Origin: Capillibacterium thermochitinicola
Lineage (GTDB): Bacteria; Bacillota; UBA4882; UBA10575
Assembly: GCF_013664685.1 (NCBI RefSeq)
Contig: NZ_JAAKDE010000003.1
Coordinates: 88,751-152,750 of the forward strand
Length of the DNA: 64,000 bases
Reading direction: 5' to 3'
Position 1 is the first letter of the stretch. The number at the start of each line of letters is the position of its first letter. Positions 16,322 to 24,237 of this stretch are shown here, one piece after another. The notes under the pieces were generated by a model. The model was not told the DNA's origin. It made no database searches and was given only the letters and a program-made list of their open reading frames with translations. The translations under genes and the position numbers were made by a program.

Positions 16322-18182
16322 CTACTCAACTTTACCGTATGCGGTAACAAACTGCTTCATTGTCTCGTATTCTTTAGCCATCGTTTGGAAGTCACTTTGC
16401 AAGTTGGTGACGAGACGCTTAAAGATCTTTGTGATCTTTTCACTCTTGTGGACCGGATCGGTTTCAAAGCGTATTTCATCGATCTCTTTCACGATCAGTT
16501 CCAACTCCACCCGTCTGCTGGGCTGAATAAAGACCTTGTAAAACTGGTTCCGGTTCAGTTTCCTCAGTTCCCGGTTGAAGCGGTCAATCTGTTTGTGGAG
16601 TTGAGCACTGTTCCCCCCCCGGCCCCAACCTTTCCAAGGCGGAGAAGGCTTTAGTTAACCTGGAAATCGTCTCCGGTAGAGAACGATACTCCGCTTCCAT
16701 CTTTTTATGCTGTTGCTGGAGATACTCCCCGTCATATTCGCATGTTGCCGCCGGGAACCAACCGGGCTCGACCACGCGCCGGGTCAACCGTTCCGCGATC
16801 ACCTGCTCCAGAGGGATAAAGGTTGTTCCTGCGATCTTCGCCCCGCCCTTGGTGGTGTTGATAAACTCCGCCTCTGGATGGTGGGTGATTACCCGTTCCA
16901 GTTCGGAACGCATCTGGTTGTAATCCTCGAGTGTATAAACCTGTCCGCCATCCACCGCTTCGGTCAGGATCGCTTTTTTTCGCCACTTTTCCGTCACCTC
17001 AGGCTTATAATAAGGGATCCCTCCCGCATAGCGGTATTCCCCGCGGAATGCCAGGTTTTGGCCGACAAAGATCACCGGGTCAAACCCAAGGTGCTTTAAG
17101 AGTTGGACCAGGACCACCGACACGGTGCTGCTATCGTGGAAAGTCTGGAGTTCAGCTCCGTCTTTTAACCGCAGGTAATACGGAGCAACGGTGTCCAGGC
17201 TGTTGATCATATGGGCCTTCGGCCCGGGGTATTTATCGATAGAGATCCCGACTGTACTGCCAAAGATTAATGGGATCTCGGTAATTTGCTTTTCATAAAC
17301 CTGCTGGTAAACCCCGTCAAACCTGTTGGGATCATAGGAAGTGGCCGCATCGGGGTAAATCCCGTTATTGAGAAGCGGCACCAACCCAGACCCGGCCGAG
17401 AAGATATAAGCTAGTCCTTTTTCTTTGATTAGGCGCAGGTTTTCAATCTCGTCCAGCAGGGAGGGACCGGCGGCAACAATCAACGCCGGGATCCCCTGAA
17501 AACGGTCCTTCTCCCGGAGTATATTAGGGGTAGTTAAGAGATGCTTGAAGTTGCGGATGCTGTTTATCGTCCATTTGCGCTGATAGGTAGCGTTAGCATT
17601 GAGATTGAAACGCTTTGCCGCCAGCGTCCTTTGGAAACTGGCCAGAAATTCTTTGGTCAGCTCCGGAAAAGCCTGTTCGTAACTGGGCAGGGCTACAAAT
17701 AAGACGTTACCGTCGCTAAAGTCAGTAAAGTTTTGCAACAAGATTGGGCGATTGGACGGTTCCATTTCCACATAAAAGTTTTTCAGCTGTTTTAACGGCA
17801 AGTTGGCCAGCGGCCGGCTCGCCAGATAAGTAACGAGGATCTCCGGCACCGGTTCGTAAATGGTAAAACCCAAATTAGGGTATTTGCGCATAAAAGCTTC
17901 TACATGGTAGCCCAAGCCTACCCCAAAAAAGAAGACATGGCGGTATTTCTCGACCCCGGTAAATTGGTCGACAAAACGTTCGGCCTCCGCTTCCGGGTTG
18001 TAACTACTGTGCAGATAAAGGCTTTTCCCGTCCTTTTCCACCTTTAAAGTGGGCATCCCGTTCCGCGCCGTCGTAACTTCAAGCGCAGGAAAAACCTTTC
18101 CCTCCAGGGGTTTAATCGCCTGCCAAAGCTGGGGAAACCGTTCGGTCAAAAAATTAAGGTTGTCAATTAGGATCATTGGCAT
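16322..18182 (-). pseudogene. maf: Motility accessory factor Maf (DUF115 glycosyltransferase), frameshifted at a G8 tract
   Basis: Maf proteins transfer nonulosonic acids to flagellin. The ORF from 18182 carries FFFGVGLGYHVEAF, LIVAAGPSLLDEIENL (the DUF115 core), FVGQNLAFRGEYRYAGG and ETISRLTKAFSALERLGPGG. At a run of eight C (16613-16620) the frame changes and the protein ends at 16584. One base fewer would continue as NSAQLHKQIDRFNREL and on to KQFVTAYGKVE, stopping at 16322, with about 100 further helical residues. The gene is first in the pse operon after the 199-residue gene and overlaps it by 20 bp. Phase-variable poly-G maf genes are known in Campylobacter; base-calling error is equally possible here. 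Confidence 0.85.
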
Positions 18183-18762
18183 AACCCTCGGTTTTCATTA
18201 ATTCTTTAATCTCTTTATCTATTGCGGAAAAGAGCGGTGATATTTCGTATTGCAAAAGATCGCCCAACAACACGTGGTCGGAGTTTTGCAGCGCTTCTTG
18301 TAGCTGTTTAATTTTTTCATCAAATTCCCCGCTCCAACCCGGAGTATTCTGTTTTTCCGGGTGGTAGCTTTCCAGGGTGGTCACTACCTCCAAAAGCCAT
18401 TGGAGCCCTTCTAACAATTGGGTGAATTTATGCCAGGATTCCTCCGTTGGCCCCTGGTAAAACTCGGCGCTCAGCTTTTCCACCTCCGGTCGGGCCCTTC
18501 CCAGATAATCTTCGGCACTGGCCATTATCTCCGCCAGGATAGTACGGAAACTTTCCACCCCAACCTCTATTTCCTTGATTTCCCCAATTCGCTGACTAAG
18601 ATAAAGAACGTAATCGGTCTCGATTTTCTCTCCATCAACGGTTAAGGAGGTAAAAGCATAACCGGTATCTTTTAATTTTTCTTCAATCGCCATAAACAAT
18701 TGTTCAATGGCGGAGAGTTGGTTGGCCAGTTCTAACTCGTGTTCTAAAATTTTAACGCGCAC
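18163..18762 (-). CDS. Unrecognised helical protein heading the maf-pse operon
   Basis: 199 residues, mostly amphipathic helix with Glu-rich stretches, no signal peptide and no membrane segment. I recognise no family. GTG 18762 has GGGGGAA upstream, and this ribosome-binding site lies in a sequence that can pair with an upstream repeat (see 18768-18853). The stop overlaps the maf start by 20 bp, suggesting joint function with Maf, for example as a chaperone or adaptor for flagellin or the glycosyltransferase. That role is only inferred from position. Confidence 0.75.
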   Translation of the reverse strand: MRVKILEHELELANQLSAIEQLFMAIEEKLKDTGYAFTSLTVDGEKIETDYVLYLSQRIGEIKEIEVGVESFRTILAEIMASAEDYLGRARPEVEKLSAEFYQGPTEESWHKFTQLLEGLQWLLEVVTTLESYHPEKQNTPGWSGEFDEKIKQLQEALQNSDHVLLGDLLQYEISPLFSAIDKEIKELMKTEGYANDPN

Positions 18763-18767
18763 GTTGA

Positions 18768-18853
18768 TTCCCCCAAGCTCTTTATTCCCAAGCTATATAA
18801 GCTATATAATTCATCGGTAATAACCGGAAAAAAGTTAAGGGCAGCTTGGGAAT
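18768..18853 (-). promoter_or_regulatory. Leader of the maf-pse operon with alternative pairings over the ribosome-binding site
   Basis: On the minus strand the leader carries TTCCCAAGCT early (18843-18853 on +), then AGCTTGGGAAT (18784-18794), a perfect 11-bp partner. It then carries AGCTTGGGGG (about 18769-18779), which overlaps the Shine-Dalgarno of the 18762 gene. The first element could pair with either copy, so the second pairing would hide the ribosome-binding site. Between them lie two AGCTATATA units. The arrangement is seen in sequence; switching is inference. Confidence 0.45.
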
Positions 18854-18882
18854 TATTATTTTTAAAGAAAACACCACTAGAT

Positions 18883-18912
18883 AAAAAAAGTAAAGACCCT
18901 GGTCTTTACTTT
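18883..18912 (-). terminator. Rho-independent terminator of csrA
   Basis: The stem AAAGTAAAGACC / GGTCTTTACTTT has a two-base loop, and on the minus strand it is followed by a run of seven T (A run 18883-18889). The stem overlaps the csrA stop codon. It separates the flagellar operon from the maf-pse operon. Confidence 0.85.
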
Positions 18913-19139
18913 GTTTTCTTGCTCCACATCGCGTTCAATTCTTCGATGCCAACCATAGTCTCCGCGGCTTTTTGGTTCTCCTTTTGGATTTCAAGGTACA
19001 CCTCTTCGCGGTGGACCGAGATCCGTTTGGGAGCGCTGATCCCCAGTTTCACTTGTTCCCCCTTGATCTCAACCACAGTTACCTTAACATCGTCGCCAAT
19101 GATAATGCTCTCGTTTATTTTCCTGGTCAGTACCAGCAT
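18906..19139 (-). CDS. csrA: Carbon storage/translational regulator CsrA
   Basis: 77 residues with the full CsrA pattern: [25 protein letters not shown], then [22 protein letters not shown]. It binds GGA motifs in mRNA leaders and in Bacillota represses flagellin translation, with FliW as antagonist. ATG 19139 is behind AAGGAGG. fliW lies just upstream, the standard partner switch for flagellin homeostasis. A terminator overlaps the 3' end. Flagellin itself is not in the window. Confidence 0.97.
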   Translation of the reverse strand: MLVLTRKINESIIIGDDVKVTVVEIKGEQVKLGISAPKRISVHREEVYLEIQKENQKAAETMVGIEELNAMWSKKTK

Positions 19140-19297
19140 TTAAATCCTCCTTGACTTAACCTCCCGTTTTCCGAAACCTTTCGGCGAGGAGTTACCTTAA
19201 GCATTAACTTACCTTAGATAAACTGCCCCGATTTCTTTAAATCATACTTCCAATCTGTCTGTTCACCAAACCCAAGGAAGATCCTGCAACTTCGCAC

Positions 19298-19753
19298 TTA
19301 TTTGGCCGCGGCCACGGAAGTGGCGCTCTCTTTCTTCCATAAATTAAACCGCAAGGGGTAACCACTCTCGCTGAGGATGACCTGCATCCCCTTTTTAACA
19401 GTAGTATTGATGACAATCGGCGCGTAAAGATTTACCGTTGCCTCCTCCGGTTTTCCCGGCGGGATGGTGACAATGGCCAGCACCAGTACTTCTTCCAGCT
19501 TCTTGATGGCCAACGCTTCCCGTTTCTCTTCGTCTAATTCAAAATCATAATCGGGACAGACCTTAAACGGCGAAAGTACAATAAAGGCCGTCTCCGGATG
19601 GTGACAGGATTGGAGACAACCAAAGACCGCATCCTCCTCGCGGAGATAGACAAACTCTTTTTCCGTTTCAAAACCGGGCAAACCGTCGGGGAAATGAATA
19701 ATCTCCTCCGCCGCAACTTCAACTTCGCCGTAAAACTTGGTCTTAACCTTCAT
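19298..19753 (-). CDS. fliW: Flagellar assembly factor FliW
   Basis: 151 residues. VKTKFYGEVEVAAEEIIHFPDGLPGFETEKEFVYL is the family N-terminus, and APIVINTTVKKGMQVILSES the conserved C-terminal part. FliW binds either flagellin or CsrA, releasing flagellin mRNA from CsrA repression when flagellin is low. ATG 19753 is behind GAGGTGG. It is encoded between flgL and csrA, the usual arrangement. Confidence 0.96.
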   Translation of the reverse strand: MKVKTKFYGEVEVAAEEIIHFPDGLPGFETEKEFVYLREEDAVFGCLQSCHHPETAFIVLSPFKVCPDYDFELDEEKREALAIKKLEEVLVLAIVTIPPGKPEEATVNLYAPIVINTTVKKGMQVILSESGYPLRFNLWKKESATSVAAAK

Positions 19754-19788
19754 TTTTCCACCTCACCACTTCAATGGGCGCTCTGCAC

Positions 19789-20673
19789 TTATATGTAATT
19801 GACGAGGGTACTGCGCATAATCCGCGCGCTGGTGGCCAGCGCCGCTTGATAAACGCTTTCCTGCATCATCAGGTTCATCGTGACTTCGGCATAATCCGTA
19901 TCTTCGATCTTACTTAGGAGCTCCCGGAAATTAACATCCATAAGCTCCATCCGCTCCAGATTCTTCTCCAGCCGGTTCACCTTGGCGCCAATCTCGCCCC
20001 GGATCTGCAAGACCTGATCCAGGCGGGCATGAATGTTGGCGAGGTCACTCTCGGAGATTGCCTTGTGGTCCCCACTCCGTAAATTGTGGATAAAATCCGA
20101 TAACCGGTCAAAGAAATCCCCAAAAACCTGGTCGCCAGTGACGGTTACATCCATGACAATCCCCGTTCCCACTTCTGCTTTGAGCGGAGATGAAGACCCC
20201 TGCCAAGTAATGTCCGGGGTTGCCAGCGGGTCCAATTCATACGGGGGAGCATTGGTTCTTTCCCCGCCAAAGATATAGGTATTCTCCTGTTTGGTGTTGG
20301 CAATCTGGTATAAATGATTGCGCAGTTCTTCTACTTCATCGGCGATCGCATCCAAGGAGATTTGGTCAAGGACACCATTCGCCGCTTGCACCGCCAGTTC
20401 CGATAAACGGTGTAAAGCTTTGGTCATCTCATCCAAAGCATAGTCCGACCCGTTGAGCAAAGCCAAAGCGGCGTTGGCGTTCTCTTTGTATTGTGAGTTC
20501 TCATTAATCCCTTTCTTTAAGCGCATTCCTAAAATCAGTCCGACCGGATCATCGGAAGGCCGGTTGATCATCTTCCCCGTGGTCAGCCTGGTATAGTTTT
20601 TGTTCAAGCGTTCCATGGCTTTCTGAATATTATCCTGGACGCCCATATGGATCATGCTGTCCGTGACACGCAT
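19789..20673 (-). CDS. flgL: Flagellar hook-filament junction protein FlgL (HAP3)
   Basis: 294 residues with the flagellin-like N-terminal helix (RVTDSMIHMGVQDNIQKAMERLNKNYTRLTTGKMINRPSDDPVG) and the C-terminal helix ending ALATSARIMRSTLVNYI. NTKQENTYIFGG is a FlgL motif. It links FlgK to the filament and is exported by the flagellar type III system. ATG 20673 is behind AAGGAGGG. It follows flgK at a short interval. Confidence 0.96.
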   Translation of the reverse strand: MRVTDSMIHMGVQDNIQKAMERLNKNYTRLTTGKMINRPSDDPVGLILGMRLKKGINENSQYKENANAALALLNGSDYALDEMTKALHRLSELAVQAANGVLDQISLDAIADEVEELRNHLYQIANTKQENTYIFGGERTNAPPYELDPLATPDITWQGSSSPLKAEVGTGIVMDVTVTGDQVFGDFFDRLSDFIHNLRSGDHKAISESDLANIHARLDQVLQIRGEIGAKVNRLEKNLERMELMDVNFRELLSKIEDTDYAEVTMNLMMQESVYQAALATSARIMRSTLVNYI

Positions 20674-20703
20674 GATAAATCCCTCCTTGGCTGTAAACTA
20701 TCC

Positions 20704-22134
20704 CTACCGGCCAACAATACCGGTGCCGTTGATCAGTCGATCTAAAACCTCGTCGATGGCGGTCATCATCCGGGCGGCGGCATTATATGCATTCTGAAAC
20801 TTAATTAAATTGGCCATTTCCTCATCAAGGGAGACGCCGGCCACCGATTCCTGCATGTTTTTGAGGTGACCAACCAAAGTCATCTGGTTGGCATGGGTCA
20901 CCTTCGCTTTCTCGGCATCCACCCCTAATTGGGCAATTAAACTGTCGTAGAAATCAGACAAGGTGGTCCCGTGCAGCAAAGGTTCTTCTTTAATCAAATG
21001 AGCAAGGCGCAAAGCATTTTCCCCGTTACCGACTTCACCGTTCCAGCTGCCGGGAGCGGGAATATAGGCCGCCGCAATCCTCCGCAGACCATCATCGGCC
21101 AAGATCGCACTGTCAAGGGTAATATCCTCCGCACTGGTTCCGGCGAAGAAATTAATTCCGTTGTTACCATCCAAATCGTATCCTTCTCCATGTATAGTGT
21201 TAAATTCTGTAATCAAAGTCGTAGCAAATTCATTCAGCGAATCTATATAATGCTGGACTTCCACATCGCGCATCTCTAATAAACCTTTGAGCTCACCACT
21301 GGTAAAATGCACGTCCATTCCATTGTGGGCCCAAACCACGCTACCATCAGGCTCAACGTCCAGGTGGTAGGAGGTGTCGCCGGCAACTAAAAGCATCCCG
21401 GAGATGCTGATATTGTAACGGTTGAGTTCGTCACTCTGGATTGAAATGGCGGTCAAGGTGGATAGTTCGCCCACTAAGACTTCCCGCTGGTCCAGAAGAT
21501 CATTGGGGTTGTCCCCCACCGCCGTAATCTTTGCAATCTCCGCATTCAGTCCGGCGATCTGTTCGGCCAGCGAGTTGATCCGTCCGATCTTCACCGCAAT
21601 CTCCGCACTGATGTCCTTCTGCAAGGAAACCAGTTGCCGGTAGGTATTGCGGATCGAGTCGCAAAGGTTGTTCGCTTTCTCCCGGACCACCGAACGGACG
21701 GCAATATTATCAGCACGGTTGGCGTTCCCCAGTTGTTGCAAAGCCGACCAGAACTCATTGAGATGGTAGCCGATACTGGATCCGGTTTCGAGATCCGCCG
21801 GTTCCGCCAACGTCACCTCTAAATGACTGAAGTTGCGCTGTTTGGCATCCCAGTAGCCCAAAGCGGAATTCTCATATTGGGTCCGCCGGTCGACAAACTG
21901 ATCCCGCATCCGGCGAATCTGGGTCACCGTAACACCGGTTCCGATCTGCCCGGCGATCTGATAGCGGTTCATGGTGGGCACCGCGTACGGGTCAGTCGCC
22001 GTCATATCTACCACTTGCCGGGAATAACCGGGTGTGTTCGCGTTACTGATGTTATGCCCCGTTGTATCCAGGGCCAACTGTTGGGCCCGTAATCCCCGCA
22101 GTGTTGTTTCGATACTGCCAAATGTGGAACGCAT
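20704..22134 (-). CDS. flgK: Flagellar hook-associated protein FlgK (HAP1)
   Basis: 476 residues. The N-terminus STFGSIETTLRGLRAQQLALDTTGHNISNANTPGYSRQ is the flagellar rod/hook signature with the conserved ANTPGYSRQ. The C-terminus has SLDEEMANLIKFQNAYNAAARMMTAIDEVLDRLINGTG. It is somewhat short for the family, so the variable central domain is small. It forms the first junction ring on the hook. ATG 22134 is behind GGAGAGG and nearly touches the flgN stop. Confidence 0.96.
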   Translation of the reverse strand: MRSTFGSIETTLRGLRAQQLALDTTGHNISNANTPGYSRQVVDMTATDPYAVPTMNRYQIAGQIGTGVTVTQIRRMRDQFVDRRTQYENSALGYWDAKQRNFSHLEVTLAEPADLETGSSIGYHLNEFWSALQQLGNANRADNIAVRSVVREKANNLCDSIRNTYRQLVSLQKDISAEIAVKIGRINSLAEQIAGLNAEIAKITAVGDNPNDLLDQREVLVGELSTLTAISIQSDELNRYNISISGMLLVAGDTSYHLDVEPDGSVVWAHNGMDVHFTSGELKGLLEMRDVEVQHYIDSLNEFATTLITEFNTIHGEGYDLDGNNGINFFAGTSAEDITLDSAILADDGLRRIAAAYIPAPGSWNGEVGNGENALRLAHLIKEEPLLHGTTLSDFYDSLIAQLGVDAEKAKVTHANQMTLVGHLKNMQESVAGVSLDEEMANLIKFQNAYNAAARMMTAIDEVLDRLINGTGIVGR

Positions 22135-22135
22135 G

Positions 22136-22552
22136 TTATCCTCTCCAATTTAATAATGAACGGTTACCAACGGTTTCAACCTTACCGGAGGCACCGTACA
22201 TATTACTTTCTTCTGCGCCATGGATCAACCTTAAAGAGTAATCCACGATCGCTAAAGCGTCTTCTAATAACTGTTGGTTTAAAAGATTAATCTCCTTTAG
22301 CCGGGCAATCAAAGCGGCTTTTTCTTGACGCAACCGCTGACCTTCGGTACTGTCACCAATCTCTCCTACGTTCAGGGGGCGTAAACCCTCGGCCTTGGCC
22401 AGGGCTTTCTCCTCGTCGTCCACAATCTTCCTTAGAGCTTCCAAATCATTTTCAAAGAGGGCCTCTTTTTTAGCGACGGCCAAATCCACTAATTGCTGGA
22501 GGAGATTAAGCTCTTCCGTCATCCGTTTTTGCACTTCTGTAGACAACGTCAT
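22136..22552 (-). CDS. flgN: FlgN-family export chaperone
   Basis: 138 residues, almost entirely coiled helix (LNLLQQLVDLAVAKKEALFENDLEALRKIVDDEEKALAKAE), as in FlgN, the export chaperone of FlgK and FlgL. It starts at 22552, overlapping the flgM stop by 4 bp, and ends 1 bp before flgK. Identification rests on this pattern and on position between flgM and flgK. Confidence 0.9.
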   Translation of the reverse strand: MTLSTEVQKRMTEELNLLQQLVDLAVAKKEALFENDLEALRKIVDDEEKALAKAEGLRPLNVGEIGDSTEGQRLRQEKAALIARLKEINLLNQQLLEDALAIVDYSLRLIHGAEESNMYGASGKVETVGNRSLLNWRG

Positions 22553-22851
22553 CCCCCCACGATCCGGTCGACTAAACTCCGCACCAACATCCGGTGGGCT
22601 ACTTGTTCACTGCTGACCTGATACTCCCCTTTGTCAATCGATTCTTTAAGTTTGGCCACAAGATCCGAACGGACTTCCGGTGTTTGTGCAATATTTTTCT
22701 GAATCAAATGGAGCTCTCTTGCTTCCGGTGATAACAACAAGGAATCACCCCGTCGGACGGACTCGGTCGGTTGAATAGTCCGGTTTTTTTGGTTTCTCGT
22801 CACTTCATAGGCTTTGATTACCGAGTTAACCTGCTGATTTGAGATGAGCAT
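22549..22851 (-). CDS. flgM: Anti-sigma-28 factor FlgM
   Basis: 100 residues. VRRGDSLLLSPEARELHLIQKNIAQTPEVRSDLVAKLKESIDKGEYQVSSEQVAHRML is the FlgM C-terminal sigma-binding region (D-x-V-x-S in the SPEARE context, then KGEYxV). It holds sigma-D inactive until the hook is finished and is then exported. A sigma-D-like promoter lies just upstream, which would give feedback control. Confidence 0.94.
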   Translation of the reverse strand: MLISNQQVNSVIKAYEVTRNQKNRTIQPTESVRRGDSLLLSPEARELHLIQKNIAQTPEVRSDLVAKLKESIDKGEYQVSSEQVAHRMLVRSLVDRIVGG

Positions 22852-22897
22852 TTAACTTTACCCCTTTCCCATTCCATAGGTTCATCTCTCAAGGGTT

Positions 22898-22925
22898 ATA
22901 TCGGTTGACCCCCGGGAGATGTTTA
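22898..22925 (-). promoter_or_regulatory. Sigma-D (sigma-28) type promoter before flgM
   Basis: On the minus strand TAAA (22922-22925 on +) is followed after 16 bp by ACCGATAT (22898-22905), close to the TAAA-N15-GCCGATAA consensus. It lies 47 bp before the flgM start in an 88-bp gap. Confidence 0.6.
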
Positions 22926-22939
22926 GTGGAATTTTTTGT

Positions 22940-23278
22940 TTATTTTTTGTTGGACTTTAGTCGGAAGGAATTATTCCTTCTGGCACACTCCGGACAAGAC
23001 TGTCCGGCCGGAACTAAGACGCCGCACACCGCACATAAAAAGTCCCCTTCCTGCTTTTCCCGAGTAATGAAACGGCCTTCCCGCCAAAAACGGGTAATAA
23101 CCGACGGTTCTACTCCCGTTTCCCGGCTTAACTCCAGAGCAGAGACGTTTGGATGCGTCAACATATATTCCCGAATCCGCTCAAAATCGGCATTATCCTT
23201 TTCCACGCATTGCGGGCAAACACTATGCCCCTTGGAATTAAAAAGTTTCCCGCAGCGCTTGCAGTTCTGCAAACTCAA
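22940..23278 (-). CDS. yvyF: YvyF-family flagellar operon protein
   Basis: 112 residues. It begins NCKRCGKLFNSKGHSVCPQCVE and ends FLCAVCGVLVPAGQSCPECARR, giving two four-Cys zinc sites, with a helix-turn-helix-like centre (VSALELSRETGVEPSVITRFWREGRF). This is the YvyF/TIGR03826 family, encoded before flgM in Bacillus and relatives; its role is unclear and possibly regulatory. The start is TTG 23278 behind GGAGGGG. Confidence 0.88.
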   Translation of the reverse strand: MSLQNCKRCGKLFNSKGHSVCPQCVEKDNADFERIREYMLTHPNVSALELSRETGVEPSVITRFWREGRFITREKQEGDFLCAVCGVLVPAGQSCPECARRNNSFRLKSNKK

Positions 23279-23447
23279 AAAGGACCCCTCCTGACTTTTG
23301 GTTCCGTCCCTTGGAAAGACAATTTTTTTGCCTTAACCCTTGGTCTTTGTACAACCGGAATCCATGTTTGTATCTTTATACGTTTACGATAAAAACCTTT
23401 CCCCCGAGAATCTCCAGGGAACCTTGACCCACAGCCAGCATGAGCAC

Positions 23448-24191
23448 CTATCCTTGCCACCGCTCAGTCGTAACCCCCACCGCCATGGTTAATGCTTTCA
23501 CCCGGCGCGCACCAGCAATTAAAAGGGCACGGGCGGCGGCGGAAAGGGTGTACCCGGTCGTGCGAATATCATCAACCAACAGCACCTCTTTGCCGGCAAC
23601 CGCCGGACAATCCACAACGGCAAAAGCGTTCCTGGTGTTCTCTTTCCGCGCCCGGCGGCTCAGTTTACTCTGGCTGACCGTCGGTTTCACCCGCTGCAAT
23701 ACTCCGGTATACAGCGGACGGCGTAAGACCGCGGCCAGTGGCTCTGCCATCAGTTTCGCTTGGTTGTAGCCACGGACGGCCAATTTCTCCGGATGCAGAG
23801 GAACCGGAATCACCGCCTCAATCCCCTCCAAGCGGATTTCGTTCTCAGCCCAAACCGCCAGAATCGTACCCAGTCCCCGGGCCAAATCCGGCCGGAAATC
23901 ATATTTCGCGCTATGAAGCAATTCCCGCATATAACCGTCGTACACGGCCACCGCCATTGCCTGTTCGAAATAGTACATCTCACTTTGACACTCATGGCAG
24001 GGTTCATGATCTCCGCCACGCAAAGGACGGCCGCAACGGGAACAGACCGGTTTGGTGACAAAAGGAATCCGGTCCAGGCAGCCCTGACAAAAAGCCAGAG
24101 GATAAATGGAGGTAAAAGTTGTCCCGCACGCCACACAAGAAGGCAGTGGGGGATAGAACAGTTTCAACAATGATTGAACGAGTGTCCGCAA
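23448..24191 (-). CDS. comFC: ComFC-type phosphoribosyltransferase-like competence protein
   Basis: 247 residues. CVACGTTF, FCQGCLDRIPF, CSRCGRPL and CHECQSEMYYF form the N-terminal zinc-finger part. EAVIPVPLHPEKLAVRGYNQAKLMAEPLA and VLLVDDIRTTGYTL are the ComF and PRPP-binding signatures. It acts with ComFA in DNA uptake or recombination after uptake. TTG 24191 is the start, with GGGGG upstream. The 169 bp between it and yvyF holds no gene that I can support. Confidence 0.92.
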   Translation of the reverse strand: MRTLVQSLLKLFYPPLPSCVACGTTFTSIYPLAFCQGCLDRIPFVTKPVCSRCGRPLRGGDHEPCHECQSEMYYFEQAMAVAVYDGYMRELLHSAKYDFRPDLARGLGTILAVWAENEIRLEGIEAVIPVPLHPEKLAVRGYNQAKLMAEPLAAVLRRPLYTGVLQRVKPTVSQSKLSRRARKENTRNAFAVVDCPAVAGKEVLLVDDIRTTGYTLSAAARALLIAGARRVKALTMAVGVTTERWQG

Positions 24192-24237
24192 TTAAACCCC
24201 CTACTTATTTTGTATATCGGTTAATTGCCTTTTTTCT

